Assembly: GCA_030705665.1 (NCBI GenBank)
Contig: JAUZQA010000044.1
Span: 1-13,161 of the forward strand
Direction of reading: 5' to 3'
From: Bacillota bacterium
GTDB taxonomy: Bacteria > Bacillota > Bacilli > Bacillales_B > DSM-18226
Length of the DNA: 13,161 nt
Part shown: piece after piece, positions 7,687 through 13,161 of the stretch
Layout of the letters: every line of letters begins with the position of its first letter
Position numbering within the stretch: position 1 is the first letter of the stretch
Made by a program: the position numbers and the translations under genes
The notes under the pieces: model-generated
The model's input: the letters and a program-made list of their open reading frames with translations, nothing else
What the model was told of the DNA's origin: nothing
Databases searched by the model: none

Positions 7687-7720
7687 CCTCCTTGAATTTT
7701 AAGTTCACATCCTTGTGAAC
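7687..7720 (-). promoter_or_regulatory. CsrA binding sites in the hag leader (hairpin BS1 and SD-overlapping BS2)
   Basis: On the minus strand GTTCACA (7720-7714) and TGTGAAC (7709-7703) form a perfect 7-bp stem with AGGA in the four-base loop. The stretch ACAAGGATGT matches the CsrA high-affinity consensus RUACARGGAUGU over its last ten positions. A second GGA lies in the Shine-Dalgarno AAGGAGG (7693-7687), ten bases on. This paired layout is the one known from the B. subtilis hag leader, where bound CsrA blocks ribosomes. Confidence 0.88.
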
Positions 7721-7773
7721 TGCTTAGTGTCGAGTCATAAGGTCGGCCGCCCTTATTTTCTCTTACAGTCTTT

Positions 7774-7800
7774 TTATCGGCATCAAGGAGGAATAGTTTA
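7774..7800 (-). promoter_or_regulatory. SigD promoter of hag
   Basis: TAAA (7800-7797), exactly 15 bases, then GCCGATAA (7781-7774) on the minus strand. This matches the SigD consensus. It would start a leader of about 90 nt that contains both CsrA sites. Confidence 0.93.
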
Positions 7801-7823
7801 ATAGAACCTTTTATTTTTTCACA

Positions 7824-8039
7824 TTATTTTTTTAAGAAATTTAGTAAGCCTGAAATATCCTGAGAGGCTTGTTGGTTTTCCATTATAATTTGGTCGTAAA
7901 TTTCTTTACGAAAAATCTCCACATCCTTTGGAGCTTTGATGCCAATTTTAACTTGATCGTTTTTTCCGGAGATAATAGTAATTTCGATGTCATCACCAAT
8001 TTTGATGGATTCACCGTTTTTTCTAGTTAGAACTAACAT
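7824..8039 (-). CDS. csrA: CsrA, RNA-binding translational repressor
   Basis: A 71-residue dimeric RNA-binding protein of the CsrA/RsmA family, which binds GGA motifs in leaders. The typical features are present: [20 protein letters not shown] at the N-terminus, VKIGIKAP at about residues 30-37 and VEIFRKEIY at about 40-48. The last of these holds the arginine that contacts RNA. The tail beyond residue 50 is the longer C-terminal extension typical of FliW-containing bacteria. It starts six bases after fliW, whose last codons form its ribosome binding site (AAAGGGTGA), so the two are translationally linked. Its evident target is the hag leader directly downstream. No terminator separates csrA from the hag promoter, so read-through into hag is possible. 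Confidence 0.97.
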   Translation of the reverse strand: MLVLTRKNGESIKIGDDIEITIISGKNDQVKIGIKAPKDVEIFRKEIYDQIIMENQQASQDISGLLNFLKK

Positions 8040-8045
8040 TCTGAA

Positions 8046-8471
8046 TCACCCTTTCTGAAAAATAGGATGCTTAGTTTTATAGTTTCCGACGTTTAAGATT
8101 ACTTGTTTTGCCTTATGATTAGATGAATTAATAACGACAGGTGCTTGTAAATTGGCAGTGGTTTTTTCAAATGGGTCCTCCACTGTTAATAAAGAATAAA
8201 CTAGAACCTCTTTTTCTGACTGAAGTCCTAATTCTTCTAGAACACCATCTTCAAGATAAAAATCATAGTCAAGGAAGTAATGAAACGGATTGGCAACTAC
8301 AAACCCAACTTGCGGAGTTTTAACAGATTGCATCACCGAGAATGTGTGATCGTCTGATAACGGCAGAATGACGAATTCCTTTTCATCCAGGAAGCCTGGA
8401 ATTCCTTTTTCAAAATGAAGGATTTCTTCATTATTAATTTCAATTTCACCATGATATTTTGTCTGAATCAT
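8046..8471 (-). CDS. fliW: FliW, flagellar assembly factor and CsrA antagonist
   Basis: A 141-residue FliW-family protein. Family hallmarks are FEKGIPGF (about residues 20-27) and TTANLQAPVVIN (about 104-115). FliW binds either free flagellin or CsrA. When flagellin is exported, FliW is released and sequesters CsrA allosterically, so hag mRNA becomes translatable. It sits between yviE (15 bp upstream) and csrA (6 bp downstream), as in B. subtilis. A modest ribosome binding site (AAAGGA) precedes the ATG. Confidence 0.97.
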   Translation of the reverse strand: MIQTKYHGEIEINNEEILHFEKGIPGFLDEKEFVILPLSDDHTFSVMQSVKTPQVGFVVANPFHYFLDYDFYLEDGVLEELGLQSEKEVLVYSLLTVEDPFEKTTANLQAPVVINSSNHKAKQVILNVGNYKTKHPIFQKG

Positions 8472-8486
8472 GCTTACACCATTCCT

Positions 8487-9041
8487 TTATAAAGAAATAT
8501 CAATGTTTAATGATGGATATTGTTTCATGCTAATGTTTATATTGCCTGGATTAAAATTAATAATTGGCTGGTGGCTCTGGCTATTGATAACCGGTTTGTG
8601 TATGTTCCAATTGATATCCAGTTGACCTGGATTATAATCGAATTTCACACTGCCAACTGATGGCACCCAGCCGATGCCAAATTCATGCTCGGGTACGATT
8701 CTTCGCTGCTTCGCCTGCTGAGCAATCACGCCACCGCCATTTTCAATTTTCATCAACTCTTCGCCTTCTTGAGCACGCCGAGCAATGCCCTCCGCCGCAC
8801 TCTGATGTCCCTGCTGTGCAGCTTCCTCAATTCTTTGCCTAGCACTTTTTAAATCAACATCGGCACGGGCGCGGGATTGATCAATCGTGAGCCAGGGTGG
8901 AGTCCGGTTAATGATCATTTCGGCTTTAGGCTGCTCAATATTTAAATCAGCTGGCGGCTGTTCAATGCTTAAACTGGCATTTTGCGTGTTGATTTCTATT
9001 TGGCCATAAGTTGAATGCATCGTAATCTGTGGGAAGTTCAC
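8487..9041 (-). CDS. yviE: YviE-like protein (DUF6470 family)
   Basis: A 184-residue protein of unknown function, assigned by position between flgL and fliW and by similarity in character to YviE. It begins with GTG at 9041 behind AGGGGG. The N-terminal third carries short alternating strands with I.I.Q-type repeats (GQIEINTQ, SLSIEQP, DLNIEQP, WLTIDQS). A charged, Ala/Gln-rich helical middle follows (about 65-115: SARQRIEEAAQQGHQ, AAEGIARRAQEGEEL). The C-terminus returns to strand-like repeats (LDINWN, PIINFNP, NINISM, LNIDISL). There is no signal peptide or membrane segment. A terminator just upstream separates it from flgL, so it may have its own promoter, although I could not identify one. 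Confidence 0.85.
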   Translation of the reverse strand: MNFPQITMHSTYGQIEINTQNASLSIEQPPADLNIEQPKAEMIINRTPPWLTIDQSRARADVDLKSARQRIEEAAQQGHQSAAEGIARRAQEGEELMKIENGGGVIAQQAKQRRIVPEHEFGIGWVPSVGSVKFDYNPGQLDINWNIHKPVINSQSHQPIINFNPGNINISMKQYPSLNIDISL

Positions 9042-9057
9042 GAATTTACCCCCTAGT

Positions 9058-9089
9058 AAAAAAAGCTATTCCCTAAAGAAATAGCTTTT
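9058..9089 (-). terminator. Terminator between flgL and yviE
   Basis: On the minus strand AAAAGCTATT (9089-9080) and AATAGCTTTT (9070-9061) form a perfect 10-bp stem around a nine-base loop. The stem runs into seven Ts (9064-9058). The upstream arm overlaps the last base pair positions of the flgL stop codon. It is predicted to end or attenuate the flgM-flgN-flgK-flgL transcript before yviE-fliW-csrA. The symmetrical A/T flanks could allow function in either direction. Confidence 0.8.
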
Positions 9090-9984
9090 ATTTGAGAAAA
9101 TCCATTAATGATGGCTGAATGATTCTGGATCCGACACTTAAGGATGCACGGTAAACACTTTCCTGATTGGTTAAATCCATGATTACCTTTTCCATGTCCA
9201 CGTCTTCATTATCAGACAAGACTTGGGTCGCTGTGACCTCTTGCTGATCAAGGCGGTTGGATACCATATCCAACCGATTGGAACGGGCCCCAAGCTCAGA
9301 ACGCTCTGCCGACATTGTGTCCATCACCTTGTCTAGACTTGTCAGCAGGCTGTCCATATTGGTTGAACTACTGTTACTGCTTTGTAAGGTAGTTTGAATG
9401 CTTCCGACCACATCAAACATTTCCTGAGGAAAGGCATTCGCCGGATTGACGTTGGCTTGTAGTGTAACCCCGCTGGAAACTTCGATACTGTAATCATTCG
9501 TTTTTGGATCCGTTAAATTTGCGGCAACTTTTGGTGGATTCTCTTGTACAACAGGAGGATTCAGCACATCGTTGCCATGAAATATGTATTTGCCTGCAAC
9601 TTGAGTATTGGCGGTTTTCACCAAATGCTGCTGAAGCTGCCCCACTTCATCCGCTATCGCCTGCTTATCTACATCTGTCAGTGAACTATTCTGACTTTGG
9701 ACGACAAGCTCACGGATCCGCTGCAAGGCGCTATTTGCCTCATTCATCCCTGACTCGGAGTTGTCCATCCATGTTTGAAGCTCAGATACGTTCCGCTTGT
9801 ATTGGCCGACTGAAGCCAAATCGGAGCGATAGGACATTCCTTTCATCGCTGCAACAGGATCATCCGAAGGTTTGTTGATTTTTTTTCCAGATGAAAGCTG
9901 GTCTTGGTCCTGCCCCATTTTTAAGTAGTTTGCACTTAAATTACGCAGCGAGTTTGCTGCTAGCATCGATTGTGTGACGCGCAT
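9088..9984 (-). CDS. flgL: FlgL, hook-filament junction protein 3 (HAP3)
   Basis: A 298-residue flagellin-related adaptor that joins FlgK to the filament. The N-terminus MRVTQSMLAANSLRNL and the D1 motif LSSGKKINKPSDDPVAAMKGM (about 31-51) are typical. The C-terminus has VDMEKVIMDLTNQESVYRA and ends SLMDFLK. Length matches the family. It starts nine bases after the flgK stop, and the flgK 3' end supplies the ribosome binding site. FlgN is its cytoplasmic chaperone, encoded upstream in the same operon. Confidence 0.97.
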   Translation of the reverse strand: MRVTQSMLAANSLRNLSANYLKMGQDQDQLSSGKKINKPSDDPVAAMKGMSYRSDLASVGQYKRNVSELQTWMDNSESGMNEANSALQRIRELVVQSQNSSLTDVDKQAIADEVGQLQQHLVKTANTQVAGKYIFHGNDVLNPPVVQENPPKVAANLTDPKTNDYSIEVSSGVTLQANVNPANAFPQEMFDVVGSIQTTLQSSNSSSTNMDSLLTSLDKVMDTMSAERSELGARSNRLDMVSNRLDQQEVTATQVLSDNEDVDMEKVIMDLTNQESVYRASLSVGSRIIQPSLMDFLK

Positions 9985-9993
9985 TTATTTCAC

Positions 9994-11544
9994 CTACCTT
10001 CCTCCGGTACCCATACCGTTAATAATTTTGTCGAGCATCTCGTCCTGCAAGGTAATCATTCGGGCTGCAGCATTGTAGGCATGCTGGTATTGGATCATGT
10101 TGGTCATTTCTTCATCAAGTGAAACTGAACTGACGGATTGGCGTTTTTGATCAACTGACTGTTGAAGCGTTGTACTGTTGGTGGTCATTCGTGTTGCTTC
10201 CTGCGATTGTACCGCCATGCCGCCGATGACATTTTGATAATAGCCTTGAAAATTTGCTGCTTGGGCATCTGGGCTATATGTAAAGCTTTGTTTAATCACA
10301 TTCGCCAGTGCTGTTGCATTGGAAGAATCGCCTGCGGTTGCAGTCGATGGATCTGATCCGCTTGCTGTAGCAATATTATCAAGACTGTCCTGGATTTGTT
10401 GCGAAAGACCCATTCGGCTTGCGAAACTTTTTTTATCGGTAATATCTCCATTTACCTTGTCAGCAAAAAACGGGATATCTTCCGCTTTATTGTTGGTGAT
10501 TTCGTTCGGACTCAAGCCTGCTTCATGCACCTTGTTAAATTCCGTGGCAAATGTGTAAGCAAGATTATCGAGTTCATTCTTCATATCGATATAGGTTCCC
10601 TTAGCTTGTCCGTTGCTGTCATATCCGTAGGATTCGATTAATGATTTGAGCTGGCCGCTTGAGTTCATTTTTGAAAAATCAATGGATTGGCTGCCGATTG
10701 AGATCGTTTTTACGGATTGGTCTGCCCCATCGTAATTAACCTTTAGATCATTTGCGCCTGCAGGTCCCAGAAGGACGCCCAACTCTGAGCCACTGTCATC
10801 GATCATTTTAATAGATACTTGGCCTTCGGCATTTGGGTTCGCGTTTCCGCCGGACTTTTGGTAGTCGACCTTAATATTGACGACAGAGGATAGTTGATCC
10901 AATAGCCTGTCGCGTTCATCGTACAAATCATTAGGCAGATACCCGTTTGGTTCAACGGCCCCAATCTGATTATTGACATTATTTAATTGGTCAAGCAAGG
11001 AATTAGCCTGTTTGACGGTAACATTGAGCTGGTCCTTTTGATCTTTTTGGACAGTCGATAGTGAATTTGATAGATAATTAAACGTGTCTGCAACCGCTTC
11101 TCCGCGCTGACGAACAACGGAGCGAGAGCCAGAGTTAGTGGCGTCGCTGGCCAAGTCCTGTAGGGATGACCAGAATTGATCTATTGTATTGGATAAACCT
11201 GAATCGGTCGTTTCATTCATGATGCTTTCCATTTTGCTCAGAGAGTCGGATTGCGATTGCCAGTATCCTAATTTGCTATTTTCAGAGCGGTACTGGGCAT
11301 CAAGAAATGCTTCACGTGTTCTTGTGATCGAACTTGCTTCAACTCCTGTGCCCATTTGCCCGGGAATGCTTGGTGCATTCATGCCCACGGTTGGATAAGG
11401 CTCTGTCTCTTGAAAATTAACCCGCTGCCGTGTATACCCGGGCGTGTTGGCATTGGAAACATTTTGTCCGGTTACATATAAAGCGCTCTGCTGGGTCGCC
11501 ATTGCCCGCCTTGCTATTTCTAATCCCATAAAGGTTGAAACCAT
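9994..11544 (-). CDS. flgK: FlgK, hook-filament junction protein 1 (HAP1)
   Basis: A 516-residue hook-associated protein, normal in length. The N-terminal rod/hook motif is present (ALYVTGQNVSNANTPGYTRQ, about residues 22-41). The C-terminal flagellar basal body/hook segment SVSLDEEMTNMIQYQHAYN is followed by a helical AARMITLQDEMLDKIING. It caps the hook and is the platform for FlgL and the filament, and is exported with FlgN's help. The start at 11544 is set by GGAGGA seven bases upstream. It lies 16 bp after flgN. Confidence 0.97.
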   Translation of the reverse strand: MVSTFMGLEIARRAMATQQSALYVTGQNVSNANTPGYTRQRVNFQETEPYPTVGMNAPSIPGQMGTGVEASSITRTREAFLDAQYRSENSKLGYWQSQSDSLSKMESIMNETTDSGLSNTIDQFWSSLQDLASDATNSGSRSVVRQRGEAVADTFNYLSNSLSTVQKDQKDQLNVTVKQANSLLDQLNNVNNQIGAVEPNGYLPNDLYDERDRLLDQLSSVVNIKVDYQKSGGNANPNAEGQVSIKMIDDSGSELGVLLGPAGANDLKVNYDGADQSVKTISIGSQSIDFSKMNSSGQLKSLIESYGYDSNGQAKGTYIDMKNELDNLAYTFATEFNKVHEAGLSPNEITNNKAEDIPFFADKVNGDITDKKSFASRMGLSQQIQDSLDNIATASGSDPSTATAGDSSNATALANVIKQSFTYSPDAQAANFQGYYQNVIGGMAVQSQEATRMTTNSTTLQQSVDQKRQSVSSVSLDEEMTNMIQYQHAYNAAARMITLQDEMLDKIINGMGTGGR

Positions 11545-11560
11545 TGAGATTCCTCCATTG

Positions 11561-12031
11561 TTATGCTTTTAAATTCAGCAGTCCTGGTAAGGCTCCTTGC
11601 CCTGCCTGCGGGCCATAGTTATAATCCTCAGGCTGCGGGGCGATTAAGTTTAAGGACAAATTGACAAATTGCAATGATTGATAGAGCATTTGCTGATTTA
11701 ACTCGTTCCGCTGCTGAATTTCGATAATCGTATTTTTTAATTCTGACCTTAAATGGTCGAGTGACTGGCGGTTGCTTTCGTCCACCACAGTGAGGCAGTC
11801 CTCGATCGTTGGCTTTTCCGTCCCTGGTACCAACGGTGAGGTGTATTTTTGCCGTTCATTTTCTAATAAGTTAATGGCCGTTAGATGGGCCTGCTCGTCC
11901 TTGAGAATTTGATTCAGGGCATCGATGTCGCCAATTTTAACAGTTTCCGTCTTTTTTTGGGCGATTTCATAAAGACTTTTATGAAGTTTTAACAGCTTTT
12001 CCATCGTGAAAATTAATTTTTCAGCCGACAT
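11561..12031 (-). CDS. flgN: FlgN, export chaperone for FlgK and FlgL
   Basis: A 156-residue, mostly helical protein of the FlgN family (YvyG in B. subtilis). The N-terminus (EKLIFTMEKLLKLHKSLYEI) and heptad-like charged helices through residue 130 fit. The tail is Gly/Pro-rich (YGPQAGQGALPGLLNLKA), likely a disordered substrate-binding end. FlgN keeps FlgK and FlgL soluble and guides them to the export gate. It starts 11 bp after flgM behind AAGGGGA, within the flgM-flgL operon. Sequence identity across this family is low, so position is an important part of the call. Confidence 0.92.
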   Translation of the reverse strand: MSAEKLIFTMEKLLKLHKSLYEIAQKKTETVKIGDIDALNQILKDEQAHLTAINLLENERQKYTSPLVPGTEKPTIEDCLTVVDESNRQSLDHLRSELKNTIIEIQQRNELNQQMLYQSLQFVNLSLNLIAPQPEDYNYGPQAGQGALPGLLNLKA

Positions 12032-12042
12032 GATTGGTCCCC

Positions 12043-12306
12043 TTATTTTTTATAAAAATTAACAATGCTGTTCGCAACGGCTTTTGGGTCGACTTTGTAG
12101 GTGCCATTTTCGACCTGGATTTTAAGCTCGTTGATTTTTATATCGCGTTCATTGGTGATCTGTGATTCTTGCTGCATTTCTTTGGCGGCAGATGAAATTT
12201 CTACTTTGTCTCCTGCTTTGCCTGCCGTTTTGTTGGCTTGATCCAGCTTGTTCATTTGCCGTTTATACGGATTAATTCCTTGAGATCCAAATGGATTTAT
12301 TTTCAT
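12043..12306 (-). CDS. flgM: FlgM, anti-sigma-D factor
   Basis: An 87-residue anti-sigma factor, which holds SigD inactive until the hook is complete. The hallmarks are DKVEISSAAKEMQ (about residues 34-46) and a C-terminal helix with INELKIQVENGTYKVDPKAVA ending NFYKK, the sigma-binding part. The short N-terminus (MKINPFGSQGINPYK) is disordered. It starts behind GAGGT. Its own SigD promoter sits about 45 bp upstream, giving negative feedback. It heads the flgM-flgN-flgK-flgL block. Confidence 0.96.
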   Translation of the reverse strand: MKINPFGSQGINPYKRQMNKLDQANKTAGKAGDKVEISSAAKEMQQESQITNERDIKINELKIQVENGTYKVDPKAVANSIVNFYKK

Positions 12307-12348
12307 AGGTATACCTCACTTTCCATCCTGAACCTTGTTCTATACCTA

Positions 12349-12375
12349 TTATCGGCTCTTTTTTAATTTTTTTTA
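12349..12375 (-). promoter_or_regulatory. SigD promoter of flgM
   Basis: TAAA (12375-12372), exactly 15 bases, then GCCGATAA (12356-12349) on the minus strand. The -35 element lies in the 3' end of the upstream yvyF gene, as in B. subtilis. It is identical in both elements and spacing to the hag promoter of this window. Confidence 0.93.
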
Positions 12376-12761
12376 TACAAATAGGTTTTTTTCTCTCTTT
12401 CCCTTTTGAGTTGTTCTTCTTTTTGGAAAGTTTCGAGCTCGTCCCGAAGTTCTTCATTGCATACCGTGCAAAGATTTCCCTTTTGGATAAACCGGCCGCA
12501 GCGGTCACAAGGGTAGCCTAGATTTGGAAACATGCTGGGTTGAAGACGGCCTTTTTTAATAAACTTTAAAATCAAATTTTCACTCACACCTGTTTGGTCA
12601 ACAATTTGCTCAACGGTAGCCACACGATTGACCCGTCTTCGCATAAAGTTATTTACAGTCTGAAAGTCGGCTTCTTCTTTTCTCCAGCATTTTGGACAGA
12701 CATCTCGGAATTTATTTTTTTCATAAATTTCATTGCAGTTTGGGCAGTTTATTAATTCCAT
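12363..12761 (-). CDS. yvyF: YvyF-like zinc-ribbon protein (flagellar operon protein family)
   Basis: A 132-residue protein assigned to the YvyF family by position between comFC and flgM and by its architecture. The N-terminal zinc ribbon has C6xxC9 and C22xxC25. The middle has a helix-turn-helix-like segment (about 45-75, VATVEQIVDQTGVSENLI). A second ribbon has C85xxC88 and C98xxC101, and the tail is highly charged. Its role in flagellar regulation is not established; binding of nucleic acid or a partner protein is plausible from the fold. It starts at ATG 12761 behind AGGAGGG. Its 3' end holds the -35 element of the flgM promoter. Confidence 0.9.
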   Translation of the reverse strand: MELINCPNCNEIYEKNKFRDVCPKCWRKEEADFQTVNNFMRRRVNRVATVEQIVDQTGVSENLILKFIKKGRLQPSMFPNLGYPCDRCGRFIQKGNLCTVCNEELRDELETFQKEEQLKREREKKTYLYKKN

Positions 12762-12815
12762 CAGGGGTCACCCTCCTATGTATTTTGCGTTTGGCGGAAT
12801 CACCGTTTTTCTTTT

Positions 12816-12845
12816 ATTATAGCTTGCTATATTGCCAGTGGATAT
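12816..12845 (-). promoter_or_regulatory. Possible vegetative promoter before yvyF
   Basis: A perfect TATAAT -10 element (12821-12816, minus strand) lies about 55 bp upstream of yvyF. The -35 at 17-bp spacing (TATCCA) is poor. It could allow yvyF and flgM expression independent of the comF operon, but the weak -35 keeps this uncertain. Confidence 0.35.
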
Positions 12846-12875
12846 AAAAACCCGTTCTTTAGACTCATCCATTAT

Positions 12876-13161
12876 CTAGCGTGCAAGTGTGATAGATTGA
12901 ATCCGCTCGGCTCCCGCTTCTTTAAGAATTTTGGCCGCATGCCTGAGGGTGGAACCGGTTGTATAAATGTCATCGATTAACAGGATTTTTCCACTCACAT
13001 TCTCTGAAACTTGGAAAACTTGCGGGACATGAATCCGCTCTGTACGTGATTTTTTGGATTGTTTTTCGGAGTGGATACGGGTGAGAAGAGGTGTCGGTGA
13101 AAATCCGGCAGCAGCTAGGAGCGCCTCCGCCTGATTGAAACCGCGCTCGTACAGTCTTTCC
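12876..13161 (-). CDS. comFC: ComFC, late competence phosphoribosyltransferase-fold protein (5' end outside window)
   Basis: The last 94 residues and stop codon (TAG, 12878-12876) of a ComF-family protein are present. The PRPP-binding loop KILLIDDIYTTGSTL is clear, following RTERIHVPQVF, and the end is GAERIQSITLAR. ComFC is needed for DNA uptake in transformation, working with the ComFA helicase. Its biochemical substrate is not certain. This is the edge fragment of a longer gene, consistent with the comF operon lying upstream of yvyF in Bacillus. No terminator is visible between it and yvyF. Confidence 0.93.
   Translation of the reverse strand, partial: ERLYERGFNQAEALLAAAGFSPTPLLTRIHSEKQSKKSRTERIHVPQVFQVSENVSGKILLIDDIYTTGSTLRHAAKILKEAGAERIQSITLAR

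Noticed and set aside
7679..7708. Upstream in-frame ATG adding ten residues to Hag
   Set aside because: The start at 7678 gives the canonical MQINHNLAALNT and is preceded by AAGGAGG at eight bases. The upstream ATG lies before that site, overlaps the CsrA hairpin and gives a non-flagellin extension.
9504..9878. 124-codon plus-strand frame inside flgL
   Set aside because: It is antisense to a clear flgL, has no recognisable domain, and its composition fits a shadow frame.
12272..12508. 78-codon Lys-rich frame overlapping yvyF and flgM
   Set aside because: It overlaps two well-supported genes in another frame and contains the flgM promoter. The Lys runs come from A-rich DNA.

Overview
The window looks like a chromosomal segment from a low-GC Firmicute of the Bacillaceae type. 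The evidence is the gene order comFC–yvyF–flgM–flgN–flgK–flgL–yviE–fliW–csrA–hag, which matches the Bacillus subtilis late flagellar cluster, together with strong GGAGG-type ribosome binding sites and two perfect SigD (TAAA-N15-GCCGATAA) promoters. All of this cluster reads on the minus strand. Transcription therefore runs from the right edge (truncated comFC, 12876-13161) leftwards to hag (6374-7678).

Right half (7824-13161): the 3' end of the competence gene comFC and a small zinc-ribbon protein (YvyF) precede flgM. flgM has its own SigD promoter, so the anti-sigma factor is made by the sigma factor it inhibits. FlgN is the chaperone for the hook-filament junction proteins FlgK and FlgL, encoded next. 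A strong stem-loop/T-run terminator then sits between flgL and yviE-fliW-csrA. FliW and CsrA form the partner switch that controls flagellin translation.

Middle (6374-7800): hag encodes a 434-residue flagellin, enlarged by a central domain containing two related copies. Its leader has a perfect SigD promoter, a hairpin presenting AGGA in its loop (ACAAGGATGT, a near-ideal CsrA site), and a second GGA in the Shine-Dalgarno sequence. The complete FliW-CsrA-Hag feedback circuit is thus visible here.

Left half (1-6303) departs from the B. subtilis layout, in which fliD-fliS-fliT follow hag. Here a second, divergent flagellin-like gene (5436-6266, plus strand, TTG start) converges on hag. Divergent to it is a giant secreted repeat protein (minus strand, from 5018 off the left edge, at least 1672 residues). 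That protein has a signal peptide, 15 fibronectin-III-like repeats and at least four Ig-like repeats. Its leader carries a well-formed cyclic-di-GMP class I (GEMM-I) riboswitch followed by an intrinsic terminator. The most notable biology is this coupling: a c-di-GMP-controlled, probably adhesive surface protein, a divergent flagellin with a possible SigD promoter, and the FliW/CsrA/Hag control loop lie side by side. This suggests a motile-to-sessile decision locus. Riboswitch, gene families and promoters are read from sequence; the adhesin role and the direction of the switch are inference.
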